This document shows positions 45,875 through 54,280 of a stretch of 64,000 nucleotides of DNA, in pieces. The DNA comes from an uncultured Acetobacteraceae bacterium. Lineage in GTDB: Bacteria > Pseudomonadota > Alphaproteobacteria > Acetobacterales > Acetobacteraceae. The notes beneath the pieces are model-generated. The model ran no database searches, had not been told where the DNA came from, and was given only the letters and a program-made list of their open reading frames with translations. The stretch's first letter is position 1. Every line of letters starts with the position of its first letter. The stretch covers positions 1-64,000 of the forward strand of contig CAITUP010000112.1 in the NCBI GenBank assembly GCA_903895595.1, read 5' to 3'. A program made the position numbers and the translations under genes.

Positions 45875-47029
45875 TTACCCCACCCGAATACGCCCCAGCT
45901 TCGTCAACGCCATTTCGATATCGTTGTCCGTCGCCGTCAGCGGCGGCGCCAAACGCAGCACGTTTTCGCTGGCGGGCAACGCGAGCAGCCCCTCGGCCTC
46001 GCAAGCAGCCAGAACCTGCGCCTGCGGCACGACACAAGCCAAACCAAGCAGCAACCCATCCCCCCGAACCTCCGAGAAAACGATGGGATTAACCCGCACG
46101 ATCTCCTCCAACCCGGCCCGCAGAAACCCGGCTTTGCGCCGCACATCCTCCAAAAACCCCGGCGCCAGGACAACATCCAGCACCGCGTTCCCCGCCGCGC
46201 AGGCGAGCGGATTGCCGCCGAACGTCGTACCGTGCGTGCCAGGGGTCAGATGTTTCCCCACCGCCTCGGTCGCCAGCACGGCCCCCAACGGAAACCCACC
46301 GCCGATCCCTTTCGCCAACGCCATGACATCCGGCGTTATCCCGGCCCATTCGTAAGCGAAAAGCCGCCCGGTCCGCCCCATCCCCGTCTGCACCTCATCC
46401 AGCCCGAGCAGAATGCCGAATTCGTCGCAGACGACCCGCAAATCCTGGAGAAAACGCCGCTCGGCCACCCGCACGCCGCCATCGCCCTGGATCGGTTCGA
46501 CGATAATCCCCGCCGTCTCCGGCCCGATCGCGTCGCGCACTGCGTTCATGTTGTTCAACGGCACATGATCGAACCCTTCCGGTACCGGCCCGAACCCCTT
46601 CCGGTAAGCCGCATTGCTGCCCGCCGCCAGCGTGCCCAAAGTCCGCCCGTGAAACGCGCCGTCGAAACAGATAATCCGGTAACGTCCGTGCGGCGTCATC
46701 GCTTTCCGGATCATTTTGATCATGCCCTCATTCGCCTCGGCGCCCGAGTTGCAGAAGAACACGCTGTCCGCGAACGACGCATCGACCAGCCGTTGCGCCA
46801 GTTGTTCCGCCTGCGGCACACGATACAGATTCGACACGTGCATCGCCTTGCCCGCCTGGTCCGCGATCGTTTGCGTCAGATGCTTGTGCCCGTGCCCGAG
46901 CGAACTGGTGGCGATCCCAGCCCCGAAATCGAGGAAACGACGGCCGTCGACCGTGTACAGCCAGGCACCGTCGCCATAAGCGAAAGCCAGATCGGCCCGG
47001 ATAAAATTAGGCAGCAGAGAAGGAAACAT
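45875..47029 (-). CDS. argD: Acetylornithine aminotransferase
   Basis: PLP aminotransferase class III, 384 residues. FFCNSGAEANEGMIKMIRK, the GTLAAGS stretch, the Asp of LLGLDEVQTGMGRTGRL and the PLP-binding Lys of MALAKGIGGGFPLGA are all present. The short length and N-terminus fit ArgD, which transaminates N-acetylglutamate semialdehyde in arginine synthesis and may also act on succinyldiaminopimelate. A strong hairpin lies 34 bp upstream of its start. Confidence 0.9.
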   Translation of the reverse strand: MFPSLLPNFIRADLAFAYGDGAWLYTVDGRRFLDFGAGIATSSLGHGHKHLTQTIADQAGKAMHVSNLYRVPQAEQLAQRLVDASFADSVFFCNSGAEANEGMIKMIRKAMTPHGRYRIICFDGAFHGRTLGTLAAGSNAAYRKGFGPVPEGFDHVPLNNMNAVRDAIGPETAGIIVEPIQGDGGVRVAERRFLQDLRVVCDEFGILLGLDEVQTGMGRTGRLFAYEWAGITPDVMALAKGIGGGFPLGAVLATEAVGKHLTPGTHGTTFGGNPLACAAGNAVLDVVLAPGFLEDVRRKAGFLRAGLEEIVRVNPIVFSEVRGDGLLLGLACVVPQAQVLAACEAEGLLALPASENVLRLAPPLTATDNDIEMALTKLGRIRVG

Positions 47030-47062
47030 CGGCTTGGCTCCTGCGATGCCAGGCGCCGCCCA

Positions 47063-47101
47063 CGAAAAACCCCGCCGGCGGTGCGCTGGCGGGGTTTTTC
47101 G
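47063..47101. terminator. Strong bidirectional hairpin in the argD/CoA-transferase gap
   Basis: Perfect 14-bp arms CGAAAAACCCCGCC (47063-47076) and GGCGGGGTTTTTCG (47088-47101) with an 11-nt loop. Each arm carries five T or A at its outer side, so a U-run follows the stem on both strands. It lies in the gap between divergent genes, 34 bp before argD, so it is in the 5' leader of argD if transcription starts upstream. It may be an attenuator or block readthrough. Confidence 0.7.
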
Positions 47102-47334
47102 GATTTGGTGTTTGCCGGACGCGGGCTACATCGCCCTTGTCTGCCGTACACACGCCGTCGACCGCGCCTGTTGGGGGCGACGGCGTCGGTTGGCTGCGAC
47201 GGAAAACAGGTTCGGCATGCCCCGAACGTGTCATGGCGGTTTCGCCGGTGTCAAGCCAATTCGGCGCGGCCTTGCCAACCCGCCCCGGCGAGGCGAAGCT
47301 CCGGCCTCATAAACGCCCCCTGGAGGAACCCCAA
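47102..47334. other. Divergent gap between argD and CoA-transferase
   Basis: No gene is supported. The frame in this gap continues the CoA-transferase frame upstream of TTG 47335, but the added residues look non-coding. Promoters for both genes are expected here; I could not identify them. Confidence 0.4.
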
Positions 47335-48516
47335 TTGGACAAGCCCACCGGCCCCCTTGCCGGCATCCGCGTCATCGACGTCACCACCGTCGTACTCGGC
47401 CCCTTCGCCACGCAGGTGCTGGGCGACATGGGCGCCGATGTCATCAAAATCGAAACGACCGAGGGCGACTACACCCGCTTCATCGGCCCCAGCCGCACCC
47501 CCGGCATGGCGTCGTATTTCGCCACGCTTAACCGCAACAAACGCAGTCTCGCGCTCGATCTGAAAAAGCCGGCGGCGATGAACGCGCTGCTGAAACTGAT
47601 CGATACCGCCGACGTGTTCGTGCATAACATGCGCATCGGCGCCGCCAAGCGGTTGGGCCTCGATTACGAGACCTTATCGAAACGCAACCCCAAACTGATC
47701 CACGCCGCCGCCAGCGGATTCCGTGAAGGCAGCTCCATGCAGGAGTTCCCGGCCTACGACGATCTGATCCAGGGCCTGTCCGGCATCGCATCCCTGAACG
47801 CCGGCCCCGACGGCGCGCCGCGCTACTTCCCGACCGTCGTCGTGGACAAGCTGACCGGCAGCACCTTGGCGTCCATGATCGGCATGGCCCTGTTCCACCG
47901 CGAACGCACCGGCCAAGGCCAAGCCGTGCACGTGCCGATGATGGAAACGATTCTGTCGTTCGCGCTGGTCGAGCATCTCTGGAACGGCGTGCTGGGCGAA
48001 CCGGAAAAAGGCGTCGGCTACCCCCGCATGCTGACCCCGCACCGCCGGCCCTACCAGACCAAAGACGGTTTCATCAGCGTCATCGCCGTCAGCACCGCCC
48101 AATGGAAAACCGTGTTCGAGGCGATGGACGTCGGCCACCTGATCGAGGACCCGCGCTTTGCCACCATCGCCGGCCGCTCCGACAACGTCGATGCGCTGTA
48201 CGGCACGCTGACGGAAGGGATGCTGAAGAAAACCACCGCGGAATGGATCGCGATTTTGCGCCCGAAGGACATCCCCTGCGGCCGCGCCAATTCGCTGCTG
48301 GATCTGTTCGACGACGCCTACCTCAAGGAAACCGATTTCTTCGAAAAAGCCGACCATCCCGTGGAAGGCGAAGTCGTCATGACCGCCATTCCCGCCCGCT
48401 TCTCCGCCACCCCGCCGAACGTGCGCCGCCTCTGGCCGACCTTGGGCGAGCATAACCGGGAAATCCTGCGCGAAGCCGGCTGTACCGAAGCGGAAATCGA
48501 CGACATCGTATCGTAA
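47335..48516 (+). CDS. CaiB/BaiF-family CoA-transferase
   Basis: Family III CoA-transferase of 393 residues. GPLAGIRVIDVTTVVLGPFA opens it, QVLGDMGADVIKIE follows, and Asp142 in FPAYDDLIQGLSG is the catalytic Asp by position. The acyl substrate is unknown. TTG 47335 is the start, with GGAGGA upstream; no nearer ATG precedes the conserved N-terminus. The SnoaL-like gene follows 11 bp later. Confidence 0.9.
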   Translation: MDKPTGPLAGIRVIDVTTVVLGPFATQVLGDMGADVIKIETTEGDYTRFIGPSRTPGMASYFATLNRNKRSLALDLKKPAAMNALLKLIDTADVFVHNMRIGAAKRLGLDYETLSKRNPKLIHAAASGFREGSSMQEFPAYDDLIQGLSGIASLNAGPDGAPRYFPTVVVDKLTGSTLASMIGMALFHRERTGQGQAVHVPMMETILSFALVEHLWNGVLGEPEKGVGYPRMLTPHRRPYQTKDGFISVIAVSTAQWKTVFEAMDVGHLIEDPRFATIAGRSDNVDALYGTLTEGMLKKTTAEWIAILRPKDIPCGRANSLLDLFDDAYLKETDFFEKADHPVEGEVVMTAIPARFSATPPNVRRLWPTLGEHNREILREAGCTEAEIDDIVS

Positions 48517-48527
48517 GGAGATAAATC

Positions 48528-48935
48528 ATGAGCGACGACAAGAACGAAATCCGCGAGCTGCTGGGCACCTACTGCTTCCGCCTCGATGCCGGCGACATGG
48601 ACGGCATGGCGGCTTTGTTCGTGCCGGACGGCGTCTGGGAAACCGATTTCGGCAAAGGCACGGGACGCGCCGGGATCGCCGAGCATGGCCGCGGCCTGCG
48701 CGCCCACAGCGACAAACCTCGCCCGCGCGCGGTGCATTTATGTACCAATATCGTGATCGATCTGCATGGCGACACCGCCGACGTGCTGTCCAACTGGACC
48801 ACGGTGCAAAACAGCGAAACCGGCCCGAAAATCGGATCCGCCGGCGGCTACATCGATAAAATGGCCAAACGCGACGGCAAGTGGTACTTCGTGCATCGCA
48901 AAATAGATCGTTTCATTGCCGACGGGAAGTTTTAA
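48528..48935 (+). CDS. NTF2/SnoaL-like protein
   Basis: 135 residues with the SnoaL_4-like layout: IRELLGTYCFRLDAGDMDGMAALFVPDGVW, central HLCTNIVIDL, and C-terminal MAKRDGKWYFVHRKIDR. A strong AAGGAG precedes ATG 48528. It is coupled to the CoA-transferase gene and may act on a CoA-linked or released acid. It converges on the next gene. Confidence 0.85.
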   Translation: MSDDKNEIRELLGTYCFRLDAGDMDGMAALFVPDGVWETDFGKGTGRAGIAEHGRGLRAHSDKPRPRAVHLCTNIVIDLHGDTADVLSNWTTVQNSETGPKIGSAGGYIDKMAKRDGKWYFVHRKIDRFIADGKF

Positions 48936-48944
48936 TGGCCCCTG

Positions 48945-49592
48945 TCAGCCCGTTGGTTGGTAGACGATCTCCACCCCGTCGCTGCCGTCGAAGCGCAGGC
49001 CGGTCCAGCGGGGGGCGGGGGCGTACCAAGTGTCCATCTCCACATCGCCGCGCAGCGTGTAATGCACGGCGGGGCGGGCACCGCCCGAGGGACCGCCGTC
49101 GATGCCGACGCGGGAAATGGCGGGACGGAGCAGCTTGCCGTTCTGAGTGTTGATCATCGGCCCCTCCAGCATCCCCTGGTTCCAGTGCGTCGCCGGCGAG
49201 GCATCCGCGGGCGCTCGGTAGCGGGGACCGTCGGTGCCCTCGACCAGCAGGGAATCCCCCTCGCGCCACATCTTGACGCGGTGCTTCGTGCCGTTGTCGT
49301 TGGTCGTGGATTCCAGCGACACGACCCGGCCGCCGTCCCAGATTTCGGTGGCGCGGTGGCGATAGGTGAACAACGGGATGGGGCCGAGCGCGATGTCGAT
49401 GTCCGCCACGACCTTCACCGTCAGGCGGGTGTCGTCGAAGTCGAATGCGAGAATATGTTTGCCGATCTCACCGCCCTTGCGGACGATCGAGAACGCCAGG
49501 CGGTTTTCCGGCGGCACCGGCAGTTCCGCGCGAGCATGCCGGATGGCGGGGGCGCAGAGGGCGGCGGTCAGCAGGGTGCGGCGGCGGATCAT
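48945..49592 (-). CDS. Periplasmic DUF6134-like hypothetical protein
   Basis: 215 residues. A twin-arginine-like signal MIRRRTLLTAALCAPAIRHARA starts it, then a beta-rich body (RLAFSIVRKGGEIGKHILAFDF; RYRAPADASPATHWNQGML), which recalls DUF6134 proteins linked to lipid operons. It overlaps the CFA-synthase gene by 4 bp, so it is the last gene of that operon, probably exported. Confidence 0.7.
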   Translation of the reverse strand: MIRRRTLLTAALCAPAIRHARAELPVPPENRLAFSIVRKGGEIGKHILAFDFDDTRLTVKVVADIDIALGPIPLFTYRHRATEIWDGGRVVSLESTTNDNGTKHRVKMWREGDSLLVEGTDGPRYRAPADASPATHWNQGMLEGPMINTQNGKLLRPAISRVGIDGGPSGGARPAVHYTLRGDVEMDTWYAPAPRWTGLRFDGSDGVEIVYQPTG

Positions 49593-50806
49593 GCGGGCCT
49601 GCTTACCACATAAAGGCCGACATCGGTGGCGGCGGCGCGGAAACCGGCCTCGCAATAGGACAGGTAGTAATCCCAGATGCGGCGGAACCGGTCGTCGAAG
49701 CCCAACGGCTGGATGTCGGGCCAGGCGGCGTGGAAGCGGCGGCGCCATTCGGCGAGGGTCCGGGCGTAGCTGTCGCCGAAGGTCTCCGACGATCGCAGTT
49801 CCAGGCCGGCGCGGGCGATCTGACGGTGTAGTTCCGGGACCGTCGGCAGCATGCCGCCGGGGAAGATGTAGCGCTGGATGAAGTCGGCCGAGGATCGGTA
49901 ATCCTCGAACCGGTCCTCGGCGATGGTGATGGCCTGGATGACGGCGGCGCCGCCGGGTTTCAGGCGGTCGCGGATGGTGGCGAAGTAGGACGGCCACCAG
50001 GCTTCGCCCACGGCCTCGATCATTTCGATGGAGACGATGCGGTCGTAGGTGCCCAGGCTGTCGCGGTAGTCGCGTAGCTGGATGGCGGACCGGTCCGCCA
50101 AACCGGCGGCGGCGAGGTGTTCGGTGGCGTGGGTTCGCTGGGCGGGGGACAAGGTCAGGCCGGTGACGTGGCCGGCGCCGCGGCGCAGCACGCGTTCGGC
50201 GAGGCCGCCCCAGCCGCAGCCGATCTCCAGGATGCTCTCTCCGCCGGACAGGCCCATCAGGTCGATGGCGCGGTCCTGTTTGGCGGTCTGGGCGTCCTCC
50301 AGCCGTTCGGTGCCGGTGGCATACAGGGCCGAGGAGTAGCTCATACCGGGGTCGAGCCACAGCCGGTAGAATTCGTTGCCGAGGTCGTAGTGCCGTTCGA
50401 TGTTCCGGCGGGCGCCGCGGCGGGTGTTGGCGTTCAGGCGGTGCCGCAGCCGGTTGAGCGCGCGGGCGAACCAACTGCCGGAGATCGTGCGCACCAGGGC
50501 GTCGTTGCGGGCGACGAGTTCGATCAAAGCCGGCAGGTCCGGGCTGCTCCAGTCGCCGTCCAGGTAAGCTTCGGCGCCGGCCACGTCGCCGCCGGTCAGC
50601 AGGCGTTTCAGGGTGCGCCAGCGGTGCAGGACCATGACGCCTTCGGGGCCGGGCGCGGTTGGGGTGTGGGTCAGGCGGGTGCCGGAGGGGGTGACCAAGG
50701 TGAGTCGGCCACAGCGGACGCTGGACAGCAGGGCGTTGGCCCACCAGGTCTGGCGCGGCGCGACCCGCTCCATGGCCATACCGGCGTCGTAGGACAGGTC
50801 CGTCAT
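49589..50806 (-). CDS. cfa: Cyclopropane-fatty-acyl-phospholipid synthase family protein
   Basis: SAM methyltransferase of 405 residues. The N-terminal domain carries HYDLGNEFYRLWLDPGMSYSSALY, and the SAM site is ILEIGCGWGGLAERVL. Family enzymes add a methylene to unsaturated acyl chains of phospholipids; some relatives make methylated or furan fatty acids. Third gene of the minus-strand operon behind the FAD oxidoreductase and DUF1365. Confidence 0.92.
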   Translation of the reverse strand: MTDLSYDAGMAMERVAPRQTWWANALLSSVRCGRLTLVTPSGTRLTHTPTAPGPEGVMVLHRWRTLKRLLTGGDVAGAEAYLDGDWSSPDLPALIELVARNDALVRTISGSWFARALNRLRHRLNANTRRGARRNIERHYDLGNEFYRLWLDPGMSYSSALYATGTERLEDAQTAKQDRAIDLMGLSGGESILEIGCGWGGLAERVLRRGAGHVTGLTLSPAQRTHATEHLAAAGLADRSAIQLRDYRDSLGTYDRIVSIEMIEAVGEAWWPSYFATIRDRLKPGGAAVIQAITIAEDRFEDYRSSADFIQRYIFPGGMLPTVPELHRQIARAGLELRSSETFGDSYARTLAEWRRRFHAAWPDIQPLGFDDRFRRIWDYYLSYCEAGFRAAATDVGLYVVSRPA

Positions 50807-50809
50807 GGG

Positions 50810-51586
50810 TCAGCTCTCATGCGGTTGGACGAAGGTGATGGGGTGGGCGGGGGCGGCGGGCTTCGGCTGCAGGCGCATGCCTTTCAGCCAGAGCTTCAAC
50901 GCCTCCCAATGGATCGCGAGCAGGACCATCCATGCCAGGAACCCGTGACGCAGAACGACCCCGGCCAGACCGCGGTCGTCCAAAGGCTGGCGCCCGCCGG
51001 TAAACGAGGTCTCGATGAGCTTGCCGCCGGCGTCGCTGCCGCCGACGATGACGCTGACGGTATCCCCAGGCGGGGCGACGCGGAAGTCGTATTCCATGGC
51101 CATCCGCATGAAGGGGGAGACGTGGAACGCCTTGTCGCAGTGCTGGTGGATCGGGCCGGACGCGTCGGGGGCGACCGGGATCAGGTAGCTGTGACGCTCG
51201 CCGAAGGTGTTGTTCACCTCGTACAGCATGGCCGCCAGGGACTCGTCCTTGCGGTGGCAGAACCAGACGCTGATCGGGTTGAACACGCTGCCCAAAGCGC
51301 GGGGCATGCACAGGACCCGGATCGGGCCGCCGTCGTAGGGGATGTTCGCGCCGGCCAAAGCGGCCGCGATCTGTGTCCGCAAGGAAGTGTCGCTGCCGTC
51401 GAGGTGGTCGCGCTCGTGGAACCCGAGAAGGTTGGGACGGTTGAAGGAGAACAGGCGCAGCGACCGGTGCAGCGCCGGCAACTCGTCCAGGTCCAGCAGC
51501 AGCCAGTACAGGCGGTAGCGCAGCCGGTGCACCTTCGGCCGCAGCCGGTGGTGCAGCACGACGCCTCGGTAGAGGGCGGATTTCAT
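50810..51586 (-). CDS. DUF1365 protein
   Basis: Protein of 258 residues with the DUF1365 hallmarks: LYRGVVLHHRLRPKVHRLRYRLYWLLLDLDEL, LGSVFNPISVWFCHRKDESLAAMLYEVNNTFGERHSYLI, and FHVSPFM. This family accompanies the FAD oxidoreductase and CFA synthase in many proteobacteria and is probably part of lipid modification. It overlaps the FAD gene by 4 bp, and cfa begins 3 bp later. Confidence 0.9.
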   Translation of the reverse strand: MKSALYRGVVLHHRLRPKVHRLRYRLYWLLLDLDELPALHRSLRLFSFNRPNLLGFHERDHLDGSDTSLRTQIAAALAGANIPYDGGPIRVLCMPRALGSVFNPISVWFCHRKDESLAAMLYEVNNTFGERHSYLIPVAPDASGPIHQHCDKAFHVSPFMRMAMEYDFRVAPPGDTVSVIVGGSDAGGKLIETSFTGGRQPLDDRGLAGVVLRHGFLAWMVLLAIHWEALKLWLKGMRLQPKPAAPAHPITFVQPHES

Positions 51587-52926
51587 GCCGTTGACTCCAG
51601 GGGCGCCGTCAGGTGGATGCGGCCGCTTTCCTCGGGCACGGACCAGGGGCGCCGGACGCCGCCGAGCTGTTCGGCGACGGCGAGGCCGGCTTGCAGCCCG
51701 TCTTCGTGGAAGCCGGCACCGAACCAGGCGCCGCAGAACCAGGTGCGTCTTGTGCCCTGGAGCGACCACAGGCGCCGCTGCGCTCGGATCGCGGCGGCGT
51801 CGAACTGGGGGTGTTCGTAGGTTTCGGTGTGGAGGATTGTGCCGGATCGCGGGTCGCGGGCCGGGTTCAGGGTGACGAACAGCGGGGACGTGTCCGGCAG
51901 GCCTTGCAGGCGGTTCATCCAATAGGTGACGCAGAGCGGGTCGCCGCCGGCACCGCCGAGGTAGTTCCAGCTCGACCAGACTTTCCGGCGTTTCGGCATT
52001 AGGGACGGGTCGCTGTGCAGCACGGCCAAGTTGGTGGTGTAGCGGAAGGCGCCGAGCAGATCGCGCTCATTCCGGTCGGGGTCGTCGAGGAGCGCGAGCG
52101 CCTGGTCGGCATGGGTGGCGATGACCGCATCGTCGTAGCGGCTAATGTCCCCCGCTCGGTCCTGGACCAGCACGCCGCCAGCGACCCGCTGCACGGACAT
52201 CGCGGCACGGCCGAGATGCAGGTCGGGGCCGAGCGTGTCGGTCAGACGGCGAACGTAGGAGCGGCTGCCTCCGGCGACGGTGCGCCAGATGGGGCGGTTG
52301 GAGAGTTGCAGCAGCCCATGGTTGTCGCAGAAGCGAATGAACGCGGCGGCCGGGTAGTCCCTCACCCGCCGTTCGGGGGCGGACCAGATGGCGGCGGCGA
52401 AGGGCATCAGATGATCGTCGCGGAAGGCAGCCTTGTAGCCCAAGCGGTCCAACATCTCGCCGATGCTGGTCTCGGGCGGTAAAGACCGGGCCTGGGCCGG
52501 GGCGTTGCGGTAGAAGCGCAGCAGGTCCCGCAGCATGGACCAGAAGCGGGGCCGGAAGACGTTGGTGGGCTGCGCGAACAGGCCCGCCAGATCGGACCCG
52601 GCGTATTCGAAGCCGCCGTCGTCCAGCGACACCCCGAACGACATGTCGGAGGCCACCGTCGCGACCCCGAGATGGGCGAACAGCGCGATCAGGTTGGGGT
52701 AGGTGGCGTCGTTGAACACGATGAACCCGGTATCGACCGGCACCGGCCCATTCGGCGACGGCACTTCTATTGTATTGGAGTGCCCGCCCGCTCGGGTGGC
52801 GCTTTCATAGACCGTGACGCGGTGGCGCTGGCGCAGCAGCCATGCGGCGGACAGGCCGGAGATGCCGGTGCCGATCACGGCGATGTCGCGCGCCGCCCCG
52901 CCGTTGCCGTAGCCCATGCCGTCCAT
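51583..52926 (-). CDS. FAD-dependent oxidoreductase (COG2907 type)
   Basis: FAD enzyme of 447 residues with an amine-oxidase-like fold. IAVIGTGISGLSAAWLLRQRHRVTVYES is the dinucleotide site, then GGHSNTIEV. COG2907 enzymes lie in the same cluster with DUF1365 and CFA in many genomes; a role in acyl-chain oxidation or desaturation is inferred. First gene of the minus operon, driven from the divergent sigma-E-like promoter. Confidence 0.88.
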   Translation of the reverse strand: MDGMGYGNGGAARDIAVIGTGISGLSAAWLLRQRHRVTVYESATRAGGHSNTIEVPSPNGPVPVDTGFIVFNDATYPNLIALFAHLGVATVASDMSFGVSLDDGGFEYAGSDLAGLFAQPTNVFRPRFWSMLRDLLRFYRNAPAQARSLPPETSIGEMLDRLGYKAAFRDDHLMPFAAAIWSAPERRVRDYPAAAFIRFCDNHGLLQLSNRPIWRTVAGGSRSYVRRLTDTLGPDLHLGRAAMSVQRVAGGVLVQDRAGDISRYDDAVIATHADQALALLDDPDRNERDLLGAFRYTTNLAVLHSDPSLMPKRRKVWSSWNYLGGAGGDPLCVTYWMNRLQGLPDTSPLFVTLNPARDPRSGTILHTETYEHPQFDAAAIRAQRRLWSLQGTRRTWFCGAWFGAGFHEDGLQAGLAVAEQLGGVRRPWSVPEESGRIHLTAPLESTA

Positions 52927-52972
52927 CGATGTTCTGCCTCCGCGTGGCTGTTCGTGGCACTGTCTTATGGTT

Positions 52973-53001
52973 GAATACGGGGGCCGGGACGATTTGGATC
53001 A
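52973..53001 (-). promoter_or_regulatory. Putative RpoE/ChrR-type promoter, minus-strand arm
   Basis: On the minus strand TGATCC (52996-53001) is followed after 18 nt by TATTC (52973-52977). TGATCC is the -35 hexamer of Rhodobacter-type singlet-oxygen sigma-E. It reads into the FAD oxidoreductase gene, whose start is 47 bp downstream. The hexamer forms an inverted pair with the plus-strand copy, 9 bp apart. Confidence 0.6.
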
Positions 53002-53010
53002 CTCGGGCGG

Positions 53011-53039
53011 TGATCCAATTGCCCGGCGCCCTCGTAATG
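53011..53039 (+). promoter_or_regulatory. Putative RpoE/ChrR-type promoter, plus-strand arm
   Basis: TGATCC (53011-53016), 18 nt spacer, TAATG (53035-53039), preceded by CG. It reads into the sigma gene starting at 53112, so the sigma factor probably autoregulates. Same spacing as the minus-strand copy, which supports a shared regulator. Confidence 0.65.
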
Positions 53040-53111
53040 GGATGTATGGATGACGTTGGACGCTTTCTTGCTCCGCTGCCGCTGCCCCTTGCCGGCCGTT
53101 GGTTGGCCGCG

Positions 53112-53657
53112 ATGACCGATCCGGCGGTCGATCATGCGGTGCTGATCCAGGCCGTCGCGGCGCGCGCGGACCGTGGCGCGTTCGCGGTCCTGTTCCGCCA
53201 TTTCGCGCCGCGGGTGAAGACTCTGCTGATGCGGGCCGGCCTGGATGCCGGTGCGGCCGAGGAACTGGCGCAAGAGACGATGCTGTCCGTCTGGCGCAAG
53301 GCGGCGTTGTTCGACCCGGCCCGAGCGACCGCCGCGACCTGGATTTTTACCATCGCCCGTAACCTGCGGATCGACGCGCACCGCCGGGAACGGCACCCCG
53401 ACACGCTGCTGCCCGATCCGCCCGAGGAACCGCTCGGCGCCGATCATCTACTGTCCGCGGGCGAACGCGGCGCTCGGGTCGCGGAAGCGGTGGCCGATCT
53501 GCCGGCGGAACAGGCGGAAATCGTCCGCGCTGCCTTCTTCCTCGATCAACCCCACGCCGAGATCGAACGCCAACTCGGCGTGCCTCTGGGCACCGTGAAA
53601 TCGCGCCTGCGGCTCGCCATGGCGAAGCTGCGGGCGGCGCTGGAGGACCTGGCATGA
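53112..53657 (+). CDS. rpoE: ECF sigma factor, RpoE/ChrR-controlled type
   Basis: Sigma-70 family ECF protein of 181 residues: region 2 (FAVLFRHFAPRVKTLLMRAGLDAGAAEELAQETMLSVWRKA; TWIFTIARNLRIDAHRRE) and region 4 (DLPAEQAEIVRAAFFLDQPHAEIERQLGVPLGTVKSRLRLAMAKLR). ATG 53112 matches family N-termini (MTDPAVDHAV). Its gene overlaps the ChrR-like anti-sigma by 4 bp and has a sigma-E-like promoter upstream. Confidence 0.93.
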   Translation: MTDPAVDHAVLIQAVAARADRGAFAVLFRHFAPRVKTLLMRAGLDAGAAEELAQETMLSVWRKAALFDPARATAATWIFTIARNLRIDAHRRERHPDTLLPDPPEEPLGADHLLSAGERGARVAEAVADLPAEQAEIVRAAFFLDQPHAEIERQLGVPLGTVKSRLRLAMAKLRAALEDLA

Positions 53658-54280
53658 TCCGGCATCACCCGAGCGATGCGACCCTGACGGCGTATGCGGG
53701 GGGGATGCTGCCGGAGGCGCTGGGGCTGGTGGTGGCGGCGCATCTGTATGGCTGCGCGGCGTGCCGGGAAACACGGGCGATGGCCGAGGCGGTTGGGGGC
53801 GCGGTGATGGAGGCGCTGCCGCCGACCGCGATGACGGAGGACGCGCTGGCGCTGGTGCTGGCGCGGGCGGAGCGGCCGATGCCGCGCGTCGCGCCGCTTT
53901 CGCGAGGGGAGGGGGAGCGTTCTTTGCTGCCTCCGCCATTGGACGCATGCTCCTTCGGCCCCTGGCGCCGGATCGCACCGGGCCTGCGGTTCCGGCGGAT
54001 GTTCGCGGGGGAACGCGGCATCGCCGGACTCCTGGAAGCCATGCCCGGCAAGGTGCTTCCGCTGCATTCCCATACCGGGCTGGAACTCACCTGCGTCCTC
54101 GGCGGCTCCTTCGTCGATGGGGCGGACCGGTACGCCGCGGGCGATCTGGCGGAGGTCGATGAGGGCCAGCCGCACCGGCCCGAGGTCGATGGTTCCGTGC
54201 CCTGCCTCTGCATCATCGCGACCGAAGGCGTCCGCCTGCACGGTCTGCTCGGCGTCGCGCAGCGGCTACTGGGGGGATGA
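53654..54280 (+). CDS. chrR: ChrR-like zinc anti-sigma factor
   Basis: 208 residues. N-terminal zinc site: His4/His5, then His30, Cys34 and Cys37 in AAHLYGCAACR, matching ChrR's H-H-C-C arrangement. C-terminal cupin (LPLHSHTGLELTCVLGGSF) follows a linker. In Rhodobacter ChrR holds RpoE inactive until singlet oxygen. Overlaps the sigma gene by 4 bp and the alpha/beta hydrolase gene by 4 bp. Confidence 0.93.
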   Translation: MIRHHPSDATLTAYAGGMLPEALGLVVAAHLYGCAACRETRAMAEAVGGAVMEALPPTAMTEDALALVLARAERPMPRVAPLSRGEGERSLLPPPLDACSFGPWRRIAPGLRFRRMFAGERGIAGLLEAMPGKVLPLHSHTGLELTCVLGGSFVDGADRYAAGDLAEVDEGQPHRPEVDGSVPCLCIIATEGVRLHGLLGVAQRLLGG

